Assembly (NCBI GenBank): GCA_963709655.1
Contig: CAVPXF010000023.1
Span: 258,789 to 322,788, forward strand
DNA: 64,000 bases
Reading direction: 5' to 3'
DNA from: Roseiarcus sp963709655
GTDB taxonomy: Bacteria > Pseudomonadota > Alphaproteobacteria > Rhizobiales > Beijerinckiaceae
The position numbers and the translations under genes are program-made. Below are positions 33,484-43,264 of the stretch, piece by piece. Numbering within the stretch: position 1 is the first letter of the stretch; every line of letters begins with the position of its first letter. The notes under the pieces are model-generated. The model was not told where the DNA came from. It searched no databases and saw only the letters and a list, made by a program, of their open reading frames with translations.

Positions 33484-35128
33484 GTGGTCCTCGCGGCCGC
33501 CCTCGCTCCGAATTCAACCGAGTCGGCAGTCGCCAACGGCGACACCCGCACCGTCACCTTCTCGAACCAGCACACCAACGAGGAAGCCTCGTTCACCTAC
33601 ATGGTGAACGGGGTGTACGACCAGGCTGTTCTCGACAAGCTCAACTGGTTCATGCGCGACTGGCGGCTCAACGAGCCGACCAAGATGGATCCGAAGCTGT
33701 TCGACATCATCTGGGAGGTCTACCGCGAGTCCGGCTCGCAACAACCGATCGACGTCCTCTCGGGCTACCGCTCGCCGCAGACCAACGCGATGCTCCGCCG
33801 GCGCTCGCGCCAGGTCGCCGAGCGCTCGGAGCACATGCTGGGCAAGGCGATCGACGCGCATTTCCTGGACGTCAGCACCGCGCGCATCCGCGACATCGCG
33901 ATGCGGATGCAGGAGGGCGGCGTCGGCTTCTACCCGACCGGCATCACGCCCTGGGTGCACATCGACAGCGGCGGCATCCGCTATTGGCCGCGAATGAGCC
34001 GCGACGCGCTGACGCGGCTCTTCCCGGACGGCAAGACGGTGTTCATTCCGGCCGACGGCCAGCCGATGCCGGGCTATGATCTGGCGAAAGCCGAGATCGA
34101 GCAGCGCGGCGGCGAGGTCCAGACGGCGAGCGGCGGCGGGCTGTTCGCTTGGCTGTTCGGCGCGCGCGGCGGCGGCGACGACGACGCCGAAGAGGCCGGC
34201 GGCGAGGAGGCGGTCGTCGCCTCGAACGACGGCGGCCGCGGCGGCGGACACGGCGGCGGGGTTGCGCCGACGGCCGCGCCGATCGAGATCGCCGAAGCCG
34301 GACCGGCGGCGGTGGCGAAAGCCAAGCGCGGCCTGCCGACGGGTCCGGCCTACGCCGAACCCGCGAGGCGCCGAGCCCGCGAGCGCCCGAGCCTGACGGC
34401 GCCGGCGCCGGCCGCCGCGCCAGAGCCTGTCGCCAAGGATCAGGTCGTCGCGGCGCTCGAACAGCCGCAAGTGGCGAGCGACGCCGACACCGACGCGACG
34501 GTCAAGCTCACCGGGCCGATCGCCGCGCTCTATCTCGCGCCCCTGCCGCCGCGGCGGCCGCCCAACCTCGAGCAGCAACTGGCGCTGCTGGCCGACATTC
34601 CCCTGCCCCCGATCCGGCCCGCCGATCTGTCCGCGGCCGCGCAAACCGCGCCCGCTCCGCTGCCGCCGGCGCGCCCCGCCCACCTCGCCTTGGGGCCGGA
34701 GCCGACCGGATCGCCGGAGATCACCGCCTCGATCGACGCGCCGGCCGCCGGTCCGCCCGAAGCCCCGCCGCCGAGAGCCAAGCCTCGCCGCGCCGACCGG
34801 CAACGCCAAACCCTTGCCGAGCGTCATCACCCGGGGCCTGTTCACGCCCCCGATCGGCGCGGCGCTCGCCCTGGTCGAAGTCCCGAGGTCGCCCGCCGTG
34901 GACAGCAGCGCGCTACTCTCCCGCGCGGCCGAGCTGACCGCGCCGTTGCCGCCGATGCCAATTCCCGACGCCGGTCCGGCTCCGGCCGCTGCGTCTCGGC
35001 CGGGCGCTGAGGCCCTGCCGGCGCCGCGGGCCGACGGACGCAAGACAGGCTTCCTGGCGGAGTTGGCGCGGGTGTTCGGCTTCAGGACCGAATCCGACCC
35101 GGACCGGCTGCGCGGATCGGAGCAGTAG
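33484..35128 (+). pseudogene. DUF882/M15-like murein peptidase with Pro-rich tail, frameshifted
   Basis: The first 200 residues match DUF882 (MepK-like) peptidases: VANGDTRTVTFSNQHTNEEA, LNWFMRDWRLNEPTKMDPKLFD, LSGYRSPQTNAMLRRRS, HMLGKAIDAHF, GGVGFYPTG and WVHIDSGG. These supply the His/Asp zinc ligands. A long Ala/Pro-rich tail follows, with repeated LPPxRP motifs. At about 34800 the frame shifts by one base; the end of the protein continues in another frame to 35128 (LPSVITRGLFTPPIGAALALV, FLAELARVFGF). The N-terminus is also doubtful: a hydrophobic stretch (SAALATVVLAAALA) lies in frame upstream of the GTG, after a TGA. Confidence 0.75.
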
Positions 35129-35241
35129 CGGATGGACTGAGCCTACCCGATCGACGTCGCCCCGCCTCGGTCTCGACGGGTCCGAGGGCGGCGTTCAAGG
35201 GCGCCCGGCATGCCGGCGCCGATGGGGAAAGTCCGATTCGG

Positions 35242-35268
35242 AAATTCCCTGCTAGCAGGGAATTTTTT
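35242..35268 (+). terminator. Rho-independent terminator-like palindrome
   Basis: AAATTCCCTGCT and AGCAGGGAATTT form an exact 24-base palindrome that runs into a TTTTTT tract on the plus strand. It lies 113 bases after the DUF882 stop, so it probably ends the transpeptidase/DUF882 transcript. The perfect symmetry leaves little loop, and the same words recur as repeats just downstream, so it may instead be one unit of a repeat family. Confidence 0.5.
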
Positions 35269-35360
35269 CAGCGCCCGATTCGCGCCCGCGCCGAAAACCG
35301 TCGCAATTTCAGAGGCCTGTCGACTTGCAACCCTCAGGTTGCGGCTCCCGGCTCCCACCG

Positions 35361-35427
35361 GAACAGGGAATTGGCGGCGTGCATAACAGGGAATTTTCCG
35401 CCTGTTCCGAACCGGAACAGGGAATCG
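35361..35427. repeat. ACAGGGAAT repeat cluster
   Basis: Three copies of AACAGGGAAT occur at about 35362, 35385 and 35416, two of them within CCGGAACAGGGAAT. They share words with the palindrome at 35242. Such blocks give rise to spurious frames reading EQGI and NREF, and are a repetitive intergenic element. Confidence 0.6.
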
Positions 35428-36112
35428 AACAGGCGCGAAAAAAGGGGCTGAAAATCGCTTCGGCCAGGTTGCATTTTGCTGCCGATTGGGCCCGAGCGGG
35501 AAGTCTCACAGTTTGCGAAAATGAACTTTGCGCCCGTAACAACCAGATAAGTCAGTAGTTTATCAGGCGTGATGAACACAAAGTAGGCGCCGTGGTCCGC
35601 CGATGCCTCAGCCTCCGGCGGTCACTTTCACCCGCGGCCAGACACGCTTCCTGCCTTCCCTGACGCCAAAAAGGCGCGAGCCAAAACCGCAGTCGGCGGC
35701 GACAAATTGAAAAAGCGCTGGAAAGGGCCAGACGGCACGATTTCTCCGTGCCTATCCAGTTAAAATAGACGCCCGCTACATATCGATTGACCGGTGCACA
35801 ACGCCGACACCGTCTGATCGGCCGACGCCCGGGGCGACCGCAATGCGCACATAGCGGGCGCCGCCGGAAGGTTTGGCGAATGGGTCATATCCGGTGCTTT
35901 GCTGCCCTTCCCAGTGGGTCGCGGTGCGAGAAGAGAGCGCCAATGCCAGTCGGTGCGGTCGAGGCGGCGAACGCTTCGCCGGCCTGAGGCTTTCCAGACC
36001 GAAGCGCAATTGCCAAAATTGGACGCCGCGAGCACCGGGGCATGGTAGGGGGGCATGCCCGATCGAACGATCGGGGTCGCGGCCGAGGGCATGGCGCAAG
36101 ACGGGAAATGAC

Positions 36113-38191
36113 ATGAAGGCGTCTGACAAGCAAAAGAGGCCGACGCGGAGCGCCCTGGCGCTCGGAGTCCTTGGATTGGTGGGCCTTGTAAGCGGCACAG
36201 CGGACGCCGCCGTTCGCATTCAGGGCCAGGTTCAGGCCGGAGGCGGCGCAGTCGCGGGTTCGACCGTGACGTTATGGGCCGGAAGCGCCAGCGAGCCCAA
36301 ACAACTGGCGCAAGCGAAAACGGCGGACGACGGGAGCTTTGCGCTCGGCACGAGCGAGCCGCCCGGACCGGGCGTGAGCCTTTATCTAATCGCCAAAGGC
36401 GGCGTCCCCTCGGTCAACAAGAGCGCGGGCGACAATCCTGCGCTGGCGTTTCTAACCGTTCTAGGGGGCGAGCCCCCGACCCATGTCACCATCAACGAGA
36501 TGACGACCGTCGCTTCGGTCTGGACCAACGCGCAGTTCCTCGATGGGGGTGCGATCAAGGGTCCGGCGCTCAGCCTCAGCATCGCTGCGGGCAACGTCCC
36601 GAACTTCGTCGATCTGCAAACCGGCGGGTGGGGCGCGGCCATTCAGGACCCGCTCAACAGCGGCCAGACCCCGACGATGGCGAATTTCGCCACGCTCGCC
36701 GATGCGCTCGCGGGTTGCGCGACGCGGGCCACGCCCATCGCCTGCGACATGCTTTTCCAGGCGGCGAAGTCGCCGAGGGGCGACGCGCCAAGCGATACGC
36801 TGACGGCGGCCGAGACCATCGCGCGCGCTCCCTGGTATCTCCCCGGCAGAGTGTTTGCGCTGCTCGACTCTTTCTATCCGGTTTCGATCGGCAAGAACCT
36901 GCGCCCGGTTCCTTTCATGCCCTATCTCAACACCGCGCCGGGCGCCTGGGTTCTGCCGCTCAAATTCGACGGCGGCGGCTATCGTGCGGGCGGCAAGGCG
37001 GCGTTCGACAGCGAGGGTAACCTGTGGGTCGGCGACAATTTCACCATCGGCTGGCAGGCATCCGACGCGCTCTGGCAGGGTCACGCCACAAAATTCGCGC
37101 CGAACGGTCGCCCGCTCTCGCCGATCACCACGGGATTCGTCGGCGGCGGGATGGAGGGAGGCACTTTCGGCGCCGCGATCGACGCCAACGACCATGCCTG
37201 GCTCACCAACTACGGCAGCAAGTCGATTACCGTCTTCGACAAGACCGGCAAGCCGCTAACGCCGCCTGAGGGCATCACCTTCGGCGGCCGGCTCGGGCTG
37301 ATGCAGGGGGTGATCGTCACGCCGAGCGGCGACGTTTGGGTCCTGGGCGTGGAGAAGAGCCAGCTCGTGTTCTTCCCGAAGGGCGACCTGGCCAAGGGCC
37401 GGATCGTCTGCGAGGGCGATAGCGCCGAGCCGTGCAAGTCGTTCCGCGCGCCGTTCCATCTGGCCATCGACCAGCAGGACCGGATTTGGGTCAGCAACAG
37501 CGGCGTCGACCACGTGACGCGCTTCCCCGCGTCCGATCCAAGCAAGGTCGAAAACTTCAAGGTCGGCTACAACAGCAGCGGCCTCGCCATCGACAGCGAG
37601 GGCAACGTCTGGGTCACCGACCGGTTCGGCAACGGGCTCCTCGGCATGATGCATATGGTTGACTTTGGGCTGCACTTTAAGCTCGCGGGCGTTGAGAGCG
37701 CTTCGGACTATCTGACGAAGGTCATGTCCGAACAAAAGGGCGGCCAATTCGGCGGTAGCGTGAATCTGCTCAGGCCCGATGGGACGCCGTTCCCGGGTTC
37801 GCCATTCACCGGCAACGGCCTTCCCGGGCCATGGGCGGCGGCGGTGGACGGAAATGACAACGTCTGGATTTCCAACTTTGCCGGAGCGTCGGGCCGGATC
37901 GCGGAGCTTTGCGGCGTTCGGACCGAGAACTGCCCGCCCGGCATAAAGACCGGCGACCAGATTTCGCCTCCCGGCGGCTACGTCGGCGGGGGGTTGCAGA
38001 TGCAGACTGACATCGACATCGATCCGGCCGGCGACGTCTGGGCGATGAACAACTGGCAGGACGTCGACAGCTGTTACGCCAACCCTCCGGAGGCGCTTTC
38101 GACGCGCTGCGGCGGCCAAGGCGTCGTGGTCTTCTACGGCCTCGCCAAGCCCGTACGCGCGCCGCAGATCGGGCCGGCGCAGGGGCTTTAG
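36113..38191 (+). CDS. Secreted NHL/Vgb-like beta-propeller protein (692 aa)
   Basis: A signal peptide (LALGVLGLVGLVSGTADAA) is followed by a carboxypeptidase-regulatory-like domain (VRIQGQVQAGGGAVAGSTVTLWAG). A long propeller region follows with repeated blades: AAFDSEGNLWVGDNF, AAIDANDHAWLTNYGSKSITVFD, LAIDQQDRIWVSNSGVDHVTRF, LAIDSEGNVWVTDRFGNG, AAVDGNDNVWISNF and IDIDPAGDVWAMNNW. This is the Vgb/NHL blade pattern, usual in extracellular binding or lyase-like proteins; no catalytic residues are evident. The start is the ATG opening the signal peptide; the frame extends upstream without resemblance. It is monocistronic. Confidence 0.85.
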   Translation: MKASDKQKRPTRSALALGVLGLVGLVSGTADAAVRIQGQVQAGGGAVAGSTVTLWAGSASEPKQLAQAKTADDGSFALGTSEPPGPGVSLYLIAKGGVPSVNKSAGDNPALAFLTVLGGEPPTHVTINEMTTVASVWTNAQFLDGGAIKGPALSLSIAAGNVPNFVDLQTGGWGAAIQDPLNSGQTPTMANFATLADALAGCATRATPIACDMLFQAAKSPRGDAPSDTLTAAETIARAPWYLPGRVFALLDSFYPVSIGKNLRPVPFMPYLNTAPGAWVLPLKFDGGGYRAGGKAAFDSEGNLWVGDNFTIGWQASDALWQGHATKFAPNGRPLSPITTGFVGGGMEGGTFGAAIDANDHAWLTNYGSKSITVFDKTGKPLTPPEGITFGGRLGLMQGVIVTPSGDVWVLGVEKSQLVFFPKGDLAKGRIVCEGDSAEPCKSFRAPFHLAIDQQDRIWVSNSGVDHVTRFPASDPSKVENFKVGYNSSGLAIDSEGNVWVTDRFGNGLLGMMHMVDFGLHFKLAGVESASDYLTKVMSEQKGGQFGGSVNLLRPDGTPFPGSPFTGNGLPGPWAAAVDGNDNVWISNFAGASGRIAELCGVRTENCPPGIKTGDQISPPGGYVGGGLQMQTDIDIDPAGDVWAMNNWQDVDSCYANPPEALSTRCGGQGVVVFYGLAKPVRAPQIGPAQGL

Positions 38192-38368
38192 GGCCAGGTC
38201 AGGCCGGCAAACACCGCATCTGGAACGAACGGTTAGCATCGCTCCACGATGCGGCCCTGCTCTCCGGACCGCTCAGCTCTGCGACGGCTTGCCCTCTCAT
38301 TTGCGTGTCACGCGAGAGGCCGACAACCCCGCGCGCGGGCCGTCGAGTGTTTCCCGGGCAGCCGCTTG

Positions 38369-38794
38369 TCAGCCGCGGTCGAGCGACCACGGGCCCGGCC
38401 CGGCGGCAGCCAGGTAGAGGAAGATGAAGCAGAACAACACCGCCGGCTCGCCGAAATTGATCGCCGGGAAGAAGCTCATCGGGAAATGGGCCATGAAATA
38501 AGCGACGGCCATGAAGCCCGAGAGCACGAAGGCGACCGGCCGGGTGAACAGGCCAAGCACGATCAAAGCGCCGCCGACGAGCTCCATCGTTCCGGTGAAA
38601 TGGAGCAACCCCGACGGCATCTTGTCGATGAACGGCAGGCCGGCGGGAAAGCCGATCAGCTTGCCCGTCCCGTGCTCCAGGAACAAGAGTCCCGCGACGA
38701 TGCGCAGAACCGAGTGCAGGGCGGGGGCCCAGCTTTGCGGAAGGATGGCGATCTTTGCCGTGGGAAAGCCCAACGGCGCCGAGGAAGCGCTCAT
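38369..38794 (-). CDS. DoxX-family membrane protein (141 aa)
   Basis: Four hydrophobic segments and the DoxX signatures are present: VLRIVAGLLFLEHGTGKLIGF, FTGTMELVGGALIVLGLFTRPVAFVLSGFMAVAYF and FFPAINFGEPAVLFCFIFLYLAAAG. DoxX proteins are inner-membrane proteins, several linked to thiosulfate:quinone or redox/thiol stress systems. AAAGGAT precedes the ATG. It is followed downstream by nothing on the same strand within 350 bases. It lies beside WrbA and a nitroreductase, consistent with a quinone/oxidative-stress neighbourhood. Confidence 0.9.
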   Translation of the reverse strand: MSASSAPLGFPTAKIAILPQSWAPALHSVLRIVAGLLFLEHGTGKLIGFPAGLPFIDKMPSGLLHFTGTMELVGGALIVLGLFTRPVAFVLSGFMAVAYFMAHFPMSFFPAINFGEPAVLFCFIFLYLAAAGPGPWSLDRG

Positions 38795-38879
38795 TTCGAA
38801 GATCCTTTCTTATGCCGCCGCGCGGCGGTCGTGGAAGTCGCGCTGGCGGCAACCCGGGCGCTAGTGTCTGGTCTGGATT

Positions 38880-39479
38880 TCAGCCTTTGAGCTTCGCCGC
38901 GGTCTTGGCGATCAATTCGCCCTGATGGCGGGCGCCGTCGAGCTCGATTGTGCTCGGCTGCCGCTGGCCCTGCCCCCGGCGATCGTCGTCGCGCCATAAG
39001 GCGCGCCGCCGACGATTTCGTCCAACGACTCTTGGCCGGCGTGGCTATAGGGCAGGCCGACGATCACCAAGCCGAAATGCATGAGGCTGAGTGATGATCG
39101 AAAACAGCGTGGTTTCGTTGCCGCCGTGCTGGGTCGCGCTCGAGGTGAACGCGCCGCCGACCTTGCCGATGAGCGCGCCGGTCATCCACAGCCCGCCGGC
39201 CTGCTCCCAGAAAGTCGCCATGGCGGAGGGCATGCGGCCGAAGCGGGTCGGCGCGCCGACTACGATGGCGTCGTAGTTCGCCAGATCCTCGACCTTGGCG
39301 ACCGGCGCCGCCTGGTCGAGCTTGAAGTGCGACGCCTTGGCGATCGCCTCCGGGACGATTTCCGGCACGCGCTTGATGTCCACGGTCGCGCCTGCGGCCT
39401 TCGCCCCTTCAGCCACCGCGTTGGCCATGGTCTCGACGTGGCCGTAGCTCGAATAATAGAGAACAAGCACTTTGGTCAT
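38880..39479 (-). pseudogene. wrbA: NAD(P)H:quinone oxidoreductase WrbA, frameshifted twice
   Basis: The N-terminal flavodoxin part is intact: KVLVLYYSSYGHVETMANAVAEGA, then AIVVGAPTRFGRMPSAMATFWEQAGGLW and GKVGGAFTSSATQHGGNETTLFSI. At about 39090 the frame shifts and continues GLPYSHAGQESLDEIVGGAPYGATTIAGG. At about 38950 it shifts again to end GELIAKTAAKLKG. Together these rebuild a normal-length WrbA of about 200 residues, an FMN enzyme that reduces quinones by two electrons. GGAGG precedes the ATG. The conserved sequence on both sides of each break favours sequencing indels over decay. Confidence 0.8.
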
Positions 39480-39506
39480 GGATTCGCCTCCGGATCGCGG
39501 TCGAGG

Positions 39507-40118
39507 TCAGAGCACCTTCGCCATCTGGTCGAAAGCGAAGCGCGGGCTGCGGGGAAAGAGCTGGCCGTCGTCGCCGTAACCGATGTTGATGAGGACGTTG
39601 GACTTGATCCTGCCCTCCGGGAAGAACTCGGCGTCGACCTTGTCGTTGTCGAAGCCGGCCATCGGGCCGGTGTCGAGGCCGAGCGCGCGCAATGCGAGGA
39701 GCAGATAGGCGACCTGCAAGGTCCCGCTCTGGGAGGCGGTCCGATCGGCGAAAGCCCGATTGCCGTCGAACCAACTCTTGGCGTCGGCGTGCGGGAAGAG
39801 GAACGGCAGGTGCTCGTAGAAGTCGAGGTCGTAGGCGGCGATGGCGACCACCGGCGCATTCATCGTCTTGGCGAGGTTGCCCGGCGACAGCGCCGGCCGC
39901 AGCCGCTCCTTGGCCTCCTGGGACCGCAGAAACAGCACCCGCAGCGGCTGGGTATTGGCGGCGGTCGGCCCCATCTTCGCGAGTTCCATCGCTTCGACGA
40001 GCAGCGTGTCGGGCACGGGCTTGGCGAGGAAGGCGTTGTGGGTGCGCGCCTCGGTGAACAGTTGCGCCAGGGCGGCGGCGCCGATCGTGCCGCCTCGGTC
40101 GTTCTTGAGCTCGGTCAT
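39507..40118 (-). CDS. Nitroreductase family protein, RutE/HadB-like (203 aa)
   Basis: This FMN-dependent reductase of the nitroreductase fold resembles malonic-semialdehyde reductase RutE: LFTEARTHNAFLAKPVPDTLL, KMGPTAANTQPLRVLFL, the ALSPGNLAKTMNAPVVAIAAYD segment, and ALRALGLDTGPMAGFDNDKVDAEFF. The start MTELKND follows AAGGAG; the ten-residue extension upstream is unlikely. It lies 27 bases upstream of wrbA on the same strand, so the two form a flavoprotein operon for quinone or carbonyl reduction. The substrate is not determined. Confidence 0.88.
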   Translation of the reverse strand: MTELKNDRGGTIGAAALAQLFTEARTHNAFLAKPVPDTLLVEAMELAKMGPTAANTQPLRVLFLRSQEAKERLRPALSPGNLAKTMNAPVVAIAAYDLDFYEHLPFLFPHADAKSWFDGNRAFADRTASQSGTLQVAYLLLALRALGLDTGPMAGFDNDKVDAEFFPEGRIKSNVLINIGYGDDGQLFPRSPRFAFDQMAKVL

Positions 40119-40420
40119 GGGAATCTCCTTGCGCTGCAACATGGACACCGCCAGCTATCAGCACAACCGGCAAAATTGTGATGATAGCTATCAGCCAAAG
40201 TGATGACGCAGAGCGGAATTACGGGCTCGGCCAATCCACGCCCGCCGCGCAACTCGCTTCGTCTCGGATTGAGGTCAGTCTGCGCAAGGAGTCACGGAAA
40301 GCGGTGGCAAAAATGGTCGAGACCGATTTCCTCATCGCGGAAAACCGCGCCGCGCCGGCCCCTTGCACAACGGTTAGGCGACAATACAGTCCGACGCCGA
40401 CGCGCCGCAGGGCCTGAGCG
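40119..40420. other. Intergenic region upstream of nitroreductase
   Basis: It contains the AGCTATCAGC repeats and otherwise no supported gene. Frames of 60-115 codons read through it but show no family resemblance and no ribosome binding site. Confidence 0.4.
40153..40195. promoter_or_regulatory. Direct repeat AGCTATCAGC x2 upstream of nitroreductase/wrbA
   Basis: Two exact copies of AGCTATCAGC at 40153-40162 and 40186-40195, 33 bases apart, lie just before the nitroreductase gene. The spacing (about three helical turns) suits two bound regulator dimers on one face of the DNA, as with redox-sensing HxlR or MarR regulators. No such regulator gene is adjacent. Confidence 0.4.
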
Positions 40421-41198
40421 TTACTTACGGGTCGGCACCCGCATATGCCAACGAGGCGCTTGCTTGCGCTTCACGACAACCGCAATCGAGTCGAAAAACT
40501 GGACGCTCTCTATTTCTGGCATGTCAGCTTCGGTGTTGGCCCCACGTTTATAATAGTGTTTATGCATTTCGTCGACTTTGTCTTTAAGAAACTCAATCGC
40601 CGTGCCACGTCTCCTTAAGCCGCCTTCCATGTGCTCCCAGTACGCCGTGTGCATGTCTTCGATGACGTAAAGGCCACCTTCGGAAAGCAGCGGAAACAAC
40701 GTCTCATAGCTGGCCCGCTGGTGGTGCGCGACATGGGAGCCATCATCGAGAACGACGTCGAGGCCGCCCATCTCCTTCACAACCCGCCGCAGGAAGCCGT
40801 CGTCGTCCTGCGAACCAATCCTGACCTGGCCATAGTTGCCATTATGGACAGCACAGCCCGGGTCGATGTCGACGCCAAACAAAATCGCCGCTTCGCCCAA
40901 ATAGCGACGCCACATCTTCAACGAACCTCCTTTCGAGACGCCAATCTCCAAGAAGTCGTACAGACTTACCGACGTATTTAGAAAATATATCTTCATAAAT
41001 CGGCAGATAGTGACCCCACTTATGAACAATCGCTCCCTCATTTTTGAAGAACAATTTTGCAATTGGCTGCGGATAAGTTTCAAGATACTCCTCTACCGAA
41101 TCCTTACAGTACTCCATACTAAAATCGCGAAAACTTGGTCGAGGACGCATTCTCAATGCCCAGATTGTATTCAGTACAAAAGTTGCATAATTCTGCAT
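40421..41198 (-). pseudogene. Class I SAM-dependent methyltransferase, frameshifted, low GC
   Basis: The N-terminal part lies in one frame (KLFFKNEGAIVHKWGHYLPIYEDIFSKYVGKSV) and the rest in another (SLYDFLEIGVSKGGSLKMWRRYLG, LFGVDIDPGCAV, GLDVVLDDGSHVAHHQRASYETLFPLL, GGLYVIEDMHTAYW). The joined protein of about 255 residues has the SAM-site EIGVSKGGS and the DxD-like GVDIDP. It matches methyltransferases often placed in surface-polysaccharide or glycan clusters. The break is at about 40975. The gene is visibly poorer in G+C than its neighbours, which suggests horizontal acquisition. Confidence 0.75.
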
Positions 41199-41332
41199 GA
41201 TCAGGCCTCTGTCTTGAGGAACAATATCACACGTCGATGACGTCGCTTGCAGCTAATCTCGCGGATATTGATATTATCCGACGAGCCCTTCCCCATTGCG
41301 AGCCACGCTCCAATGACGCTTATATAGCAGTC

Positions 41333-42314
41333 ATGATCGACTCGCTCACCCTCGACCAGATGCGGATCTTCGTCGCCGCCGTCGACGCGGGCAGCTTTTC
41401 CGCCGCGGCGCGAAAGCTCGGCCGGGTGCAGTCGGCGATCAGCCAGTCGATCGCGACGCTCGAAGTCGCATCTCGGCGTGGCGCTGTTCGACCGGTCGGC
41501 CAAGACGCCGCGGCTCACGCCAGCCGGCGGCGCGCTGGTCAAGGACGCGCGTAGGCTCCTCGAACGGGCGGACGAATTGAAGGCCCGGGCGGCGAGCATC
41601 GCCTCCAACGTCGAGCCCGAGCTCTCGCTCGCCGTCGACCCGATCTTTCCGCACGAGCCGCTGATCGGCAGCCTCAAGGCGCTGAGCCACGCCTTTCCCA
41701 AACTGCCGGTGACGATCTTCACCGAGAACCTTGGCGGCTCGGAGCAGCGCTTGCGCGAAGGCGTGGCGCAATTCGCCATCGCGCCGATGCCGCTGACCGG
41801 GGCCGGCGATCTCGTCGCCGAATTCCTCGCCGCTTTCGACGTGGCGGCGGTCGTCTCGATGGACCATCCGCTGGCGCGCGAGCCGGCGCCGATCGCGCGC
41901 GCGACCCTCGAGCCCTATGTGCAGCTCGTCCTCACCGACCGCACGCCGCTCACCCAGAACTTCAGCGGCGGCATCGTCGGCCATCACATCTGGCGCTTCG
42001 CCGACCTCTCGACCCGCCTCGAATTCCTGCTCTCCGGCTTCGGCTGGTGCAACATGCCGTTCCACATCGTGCGCGAGCATATCGCCGCGGGCCGGCTGAA
42101 GGCGCTCGAGCTCGCCGAGCGCGACGCGTTCCAGTTCCGGGTTCATGTCATGCGTATGCGGGGCGCCGAGATCGGCCGCGCCGGGCGCTGGCTGATCGAC
42201 GATCTGAGGCGCCTCTTGACCTCGTGTCCCGAGGCCTACCGCGCCGCCGAATCCGTTCCGCTTCGCGCAGCGCCGCGCCTGGAGTTTTACGAGCCCGCGC
42301 GCTCGCGTCCGTAG
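41333..42314 (+). pseudogene. LysR-family transcriptional regulator, frameshifted
   Basis: The HTH part reads MIDSLTLDQMRIFVAAVDAGSFSAAARKLGRVQSAISQSIATLE. One extra base at about 41470 then shifts the frame; the protein continues GVALFDRSAKTPRLTPAGGALV and through the full substrate-binding domain to 42314 (LSLAVDPIFPHEPLIGSL, GHHIWRFADLSTRLEFLLSGFGW). The rebuilt length of about 325 residues is normal. LysR proteins often control a divergent gene; here the upstream neighbour is the methyltransferase. The 3' end overlaps the convergent permease gene by 28 bases. Confidence 0.8.
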
Positions 42315-43264
42315 ATGAGCAGCATCGCGACGATCACCCCGCCATAGATGATCTGGCGTCCGGCGTCCGGCATCTGGACGACTGACAGGATCGATTGCAG
42401 CAGCGTAATCAGAATGACCCCCGCCACCGTTCCGAAATAATTGCCGCGCCCGCCGAGGATCGAGGCGCCGCCGAGCACGACGGAGGCGATCGCCGGCAGG
42501 AGATAGGCGTCCCCCATGCCTTGCGCGGCCTTGCTGGCGTAGCCGGCGAGCAAGACGCCGCCGAACGCGGACAGGCCGCCGGCAATCGCGAAGACGGCGA
42601 GCACGACCTTCTGCGTGTCGACGCCGGAGAGATAGGCCGCCCGTTCGCGGTTGCCGACGCCATAGACCGCGCGGCCGAAGGTGGTGCGGGTGAGCAGGAA
42701 GACCGTCGCCGCGCCGACGACCGCCCAGACGATCAGCGCGTTGGGAACGCCGTAGAGGGAGGTCCCGGTGGCGAGCGCCCGCATCGCCGGCGACGAGGAG
42801 TCCTGGGGCGAAAATCCGCCGGTGTGGACGACCATGAGCCCCTGCGCGACGGCGTTGACCGCCAGCGTCACGATCATCGACGGGATGCGCAGATAGGCGA
42901 CGCCGTAGCCGTTGACGAGCCCGATCGCGACGCCACAGGCGACGCCGAAGGGAATCGCCAACATGTCCCCGGCCGGCCCCCAGCCGGTCGCGGCCGTCGA
43001 CATCATGCCGCCGACCGCGACGACCCACGGGATGGAGAGGTCGATCTGCCCGATCAGAATGACGATCATCGCCCCGGTCGCGATCACGCCGAGGAAGGAA
43101 GCCACCTTCAACTGCTGCAGAAGGTATTCGGGCGACAGGAAACTGCGCGAGTAGAGCGAGCCCACCAAGAGGAGCGCAACGATGCAGGCGAACGCGACCA
43201 GGACCGGGCGATCGACCCGCCCGAAGAGCCTGTGGCCGAGCCGCGGCTTCGCCAGCCCGCTCAT
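42287..43264 (-). CDS. Sugar ABC transporter permease (second of pair, 325 aa)
   Basis: This is an RbsC/YjfF-type inner-membrane permease with about eight to ten hydrophobic segments. Family motifs include GAMIVILIGQIDLSIPWVVAVGGMM, LRIPSMIVTLAVNAVAQGLMV, VYGVGNRERAAYLSGVDTQKV and ASVVLGGASILGGRGNYFGTVAG. The EAA-like loop is in the NRERAAYLSGV region. The ATG overlaps the stop of the first permease (ATGA). It is the last gene of a four-gene transporter operon on the minus strand. Confidence 0.9.
   Translation of the reverse strand: MSGLAKPRLGHRLFGRVDRPVLVAFACIVALLLVGSLYSRSFLSPEYLLQQLKVASFLGVIATGAMIVILIGQIDLSIPWVVAVGGMMSTAATGWGPAGDMLAIPFGVACGVAIGLVNGYGVAYLRIPSMIVTLAVNAVAQGLMVVHTGGFSPQDSSSPAMRALATGTSLYGVPNALIVWAVVGAATVFLLTRTTFGRAVYGVGNRERAAYLSGVDTQKVVLAVFAIAGGLSAFGGVLLAGYASKAAQGMGDAYLLPAIASVVLGGASILGGRGNYFGTVAGVILITLLQSILSVVQMPDAGRQIIYGGVIVAMLLIYGRERAGS

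Larger units (their letters stand above)
35129..36112. other. Long intergenic region with terminator and short repeats
   Basis: It holds a strong terminator-like palindrome (35242-35268) and a group of ACAGGGAAT repeats (35361-35427). A 35-codon frame at 35603-35710 has no ribosome binding site. Beyond that I see nothing I can assign; the last bases carry the weak ribosome site of the propeller gene. Confidence 0.45.

Noticed and set aside
35325..35558. 77-codon plus-strand frame rich in EQGI and NREF words
   Set aside because: The translation comes from repeated ACAGGGAAT words in an intergenic repeat block; no ribosome site and no family resemblance.
40139..40203. Short frame MDTASYQHNRQNCDDSYQ resembling the start of an HxlR regulator
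   Set aside because: It ends after 20 codons, lacks any HTH, and the repeated SYQ comes from the AGCTATCAGC DNA repeat.
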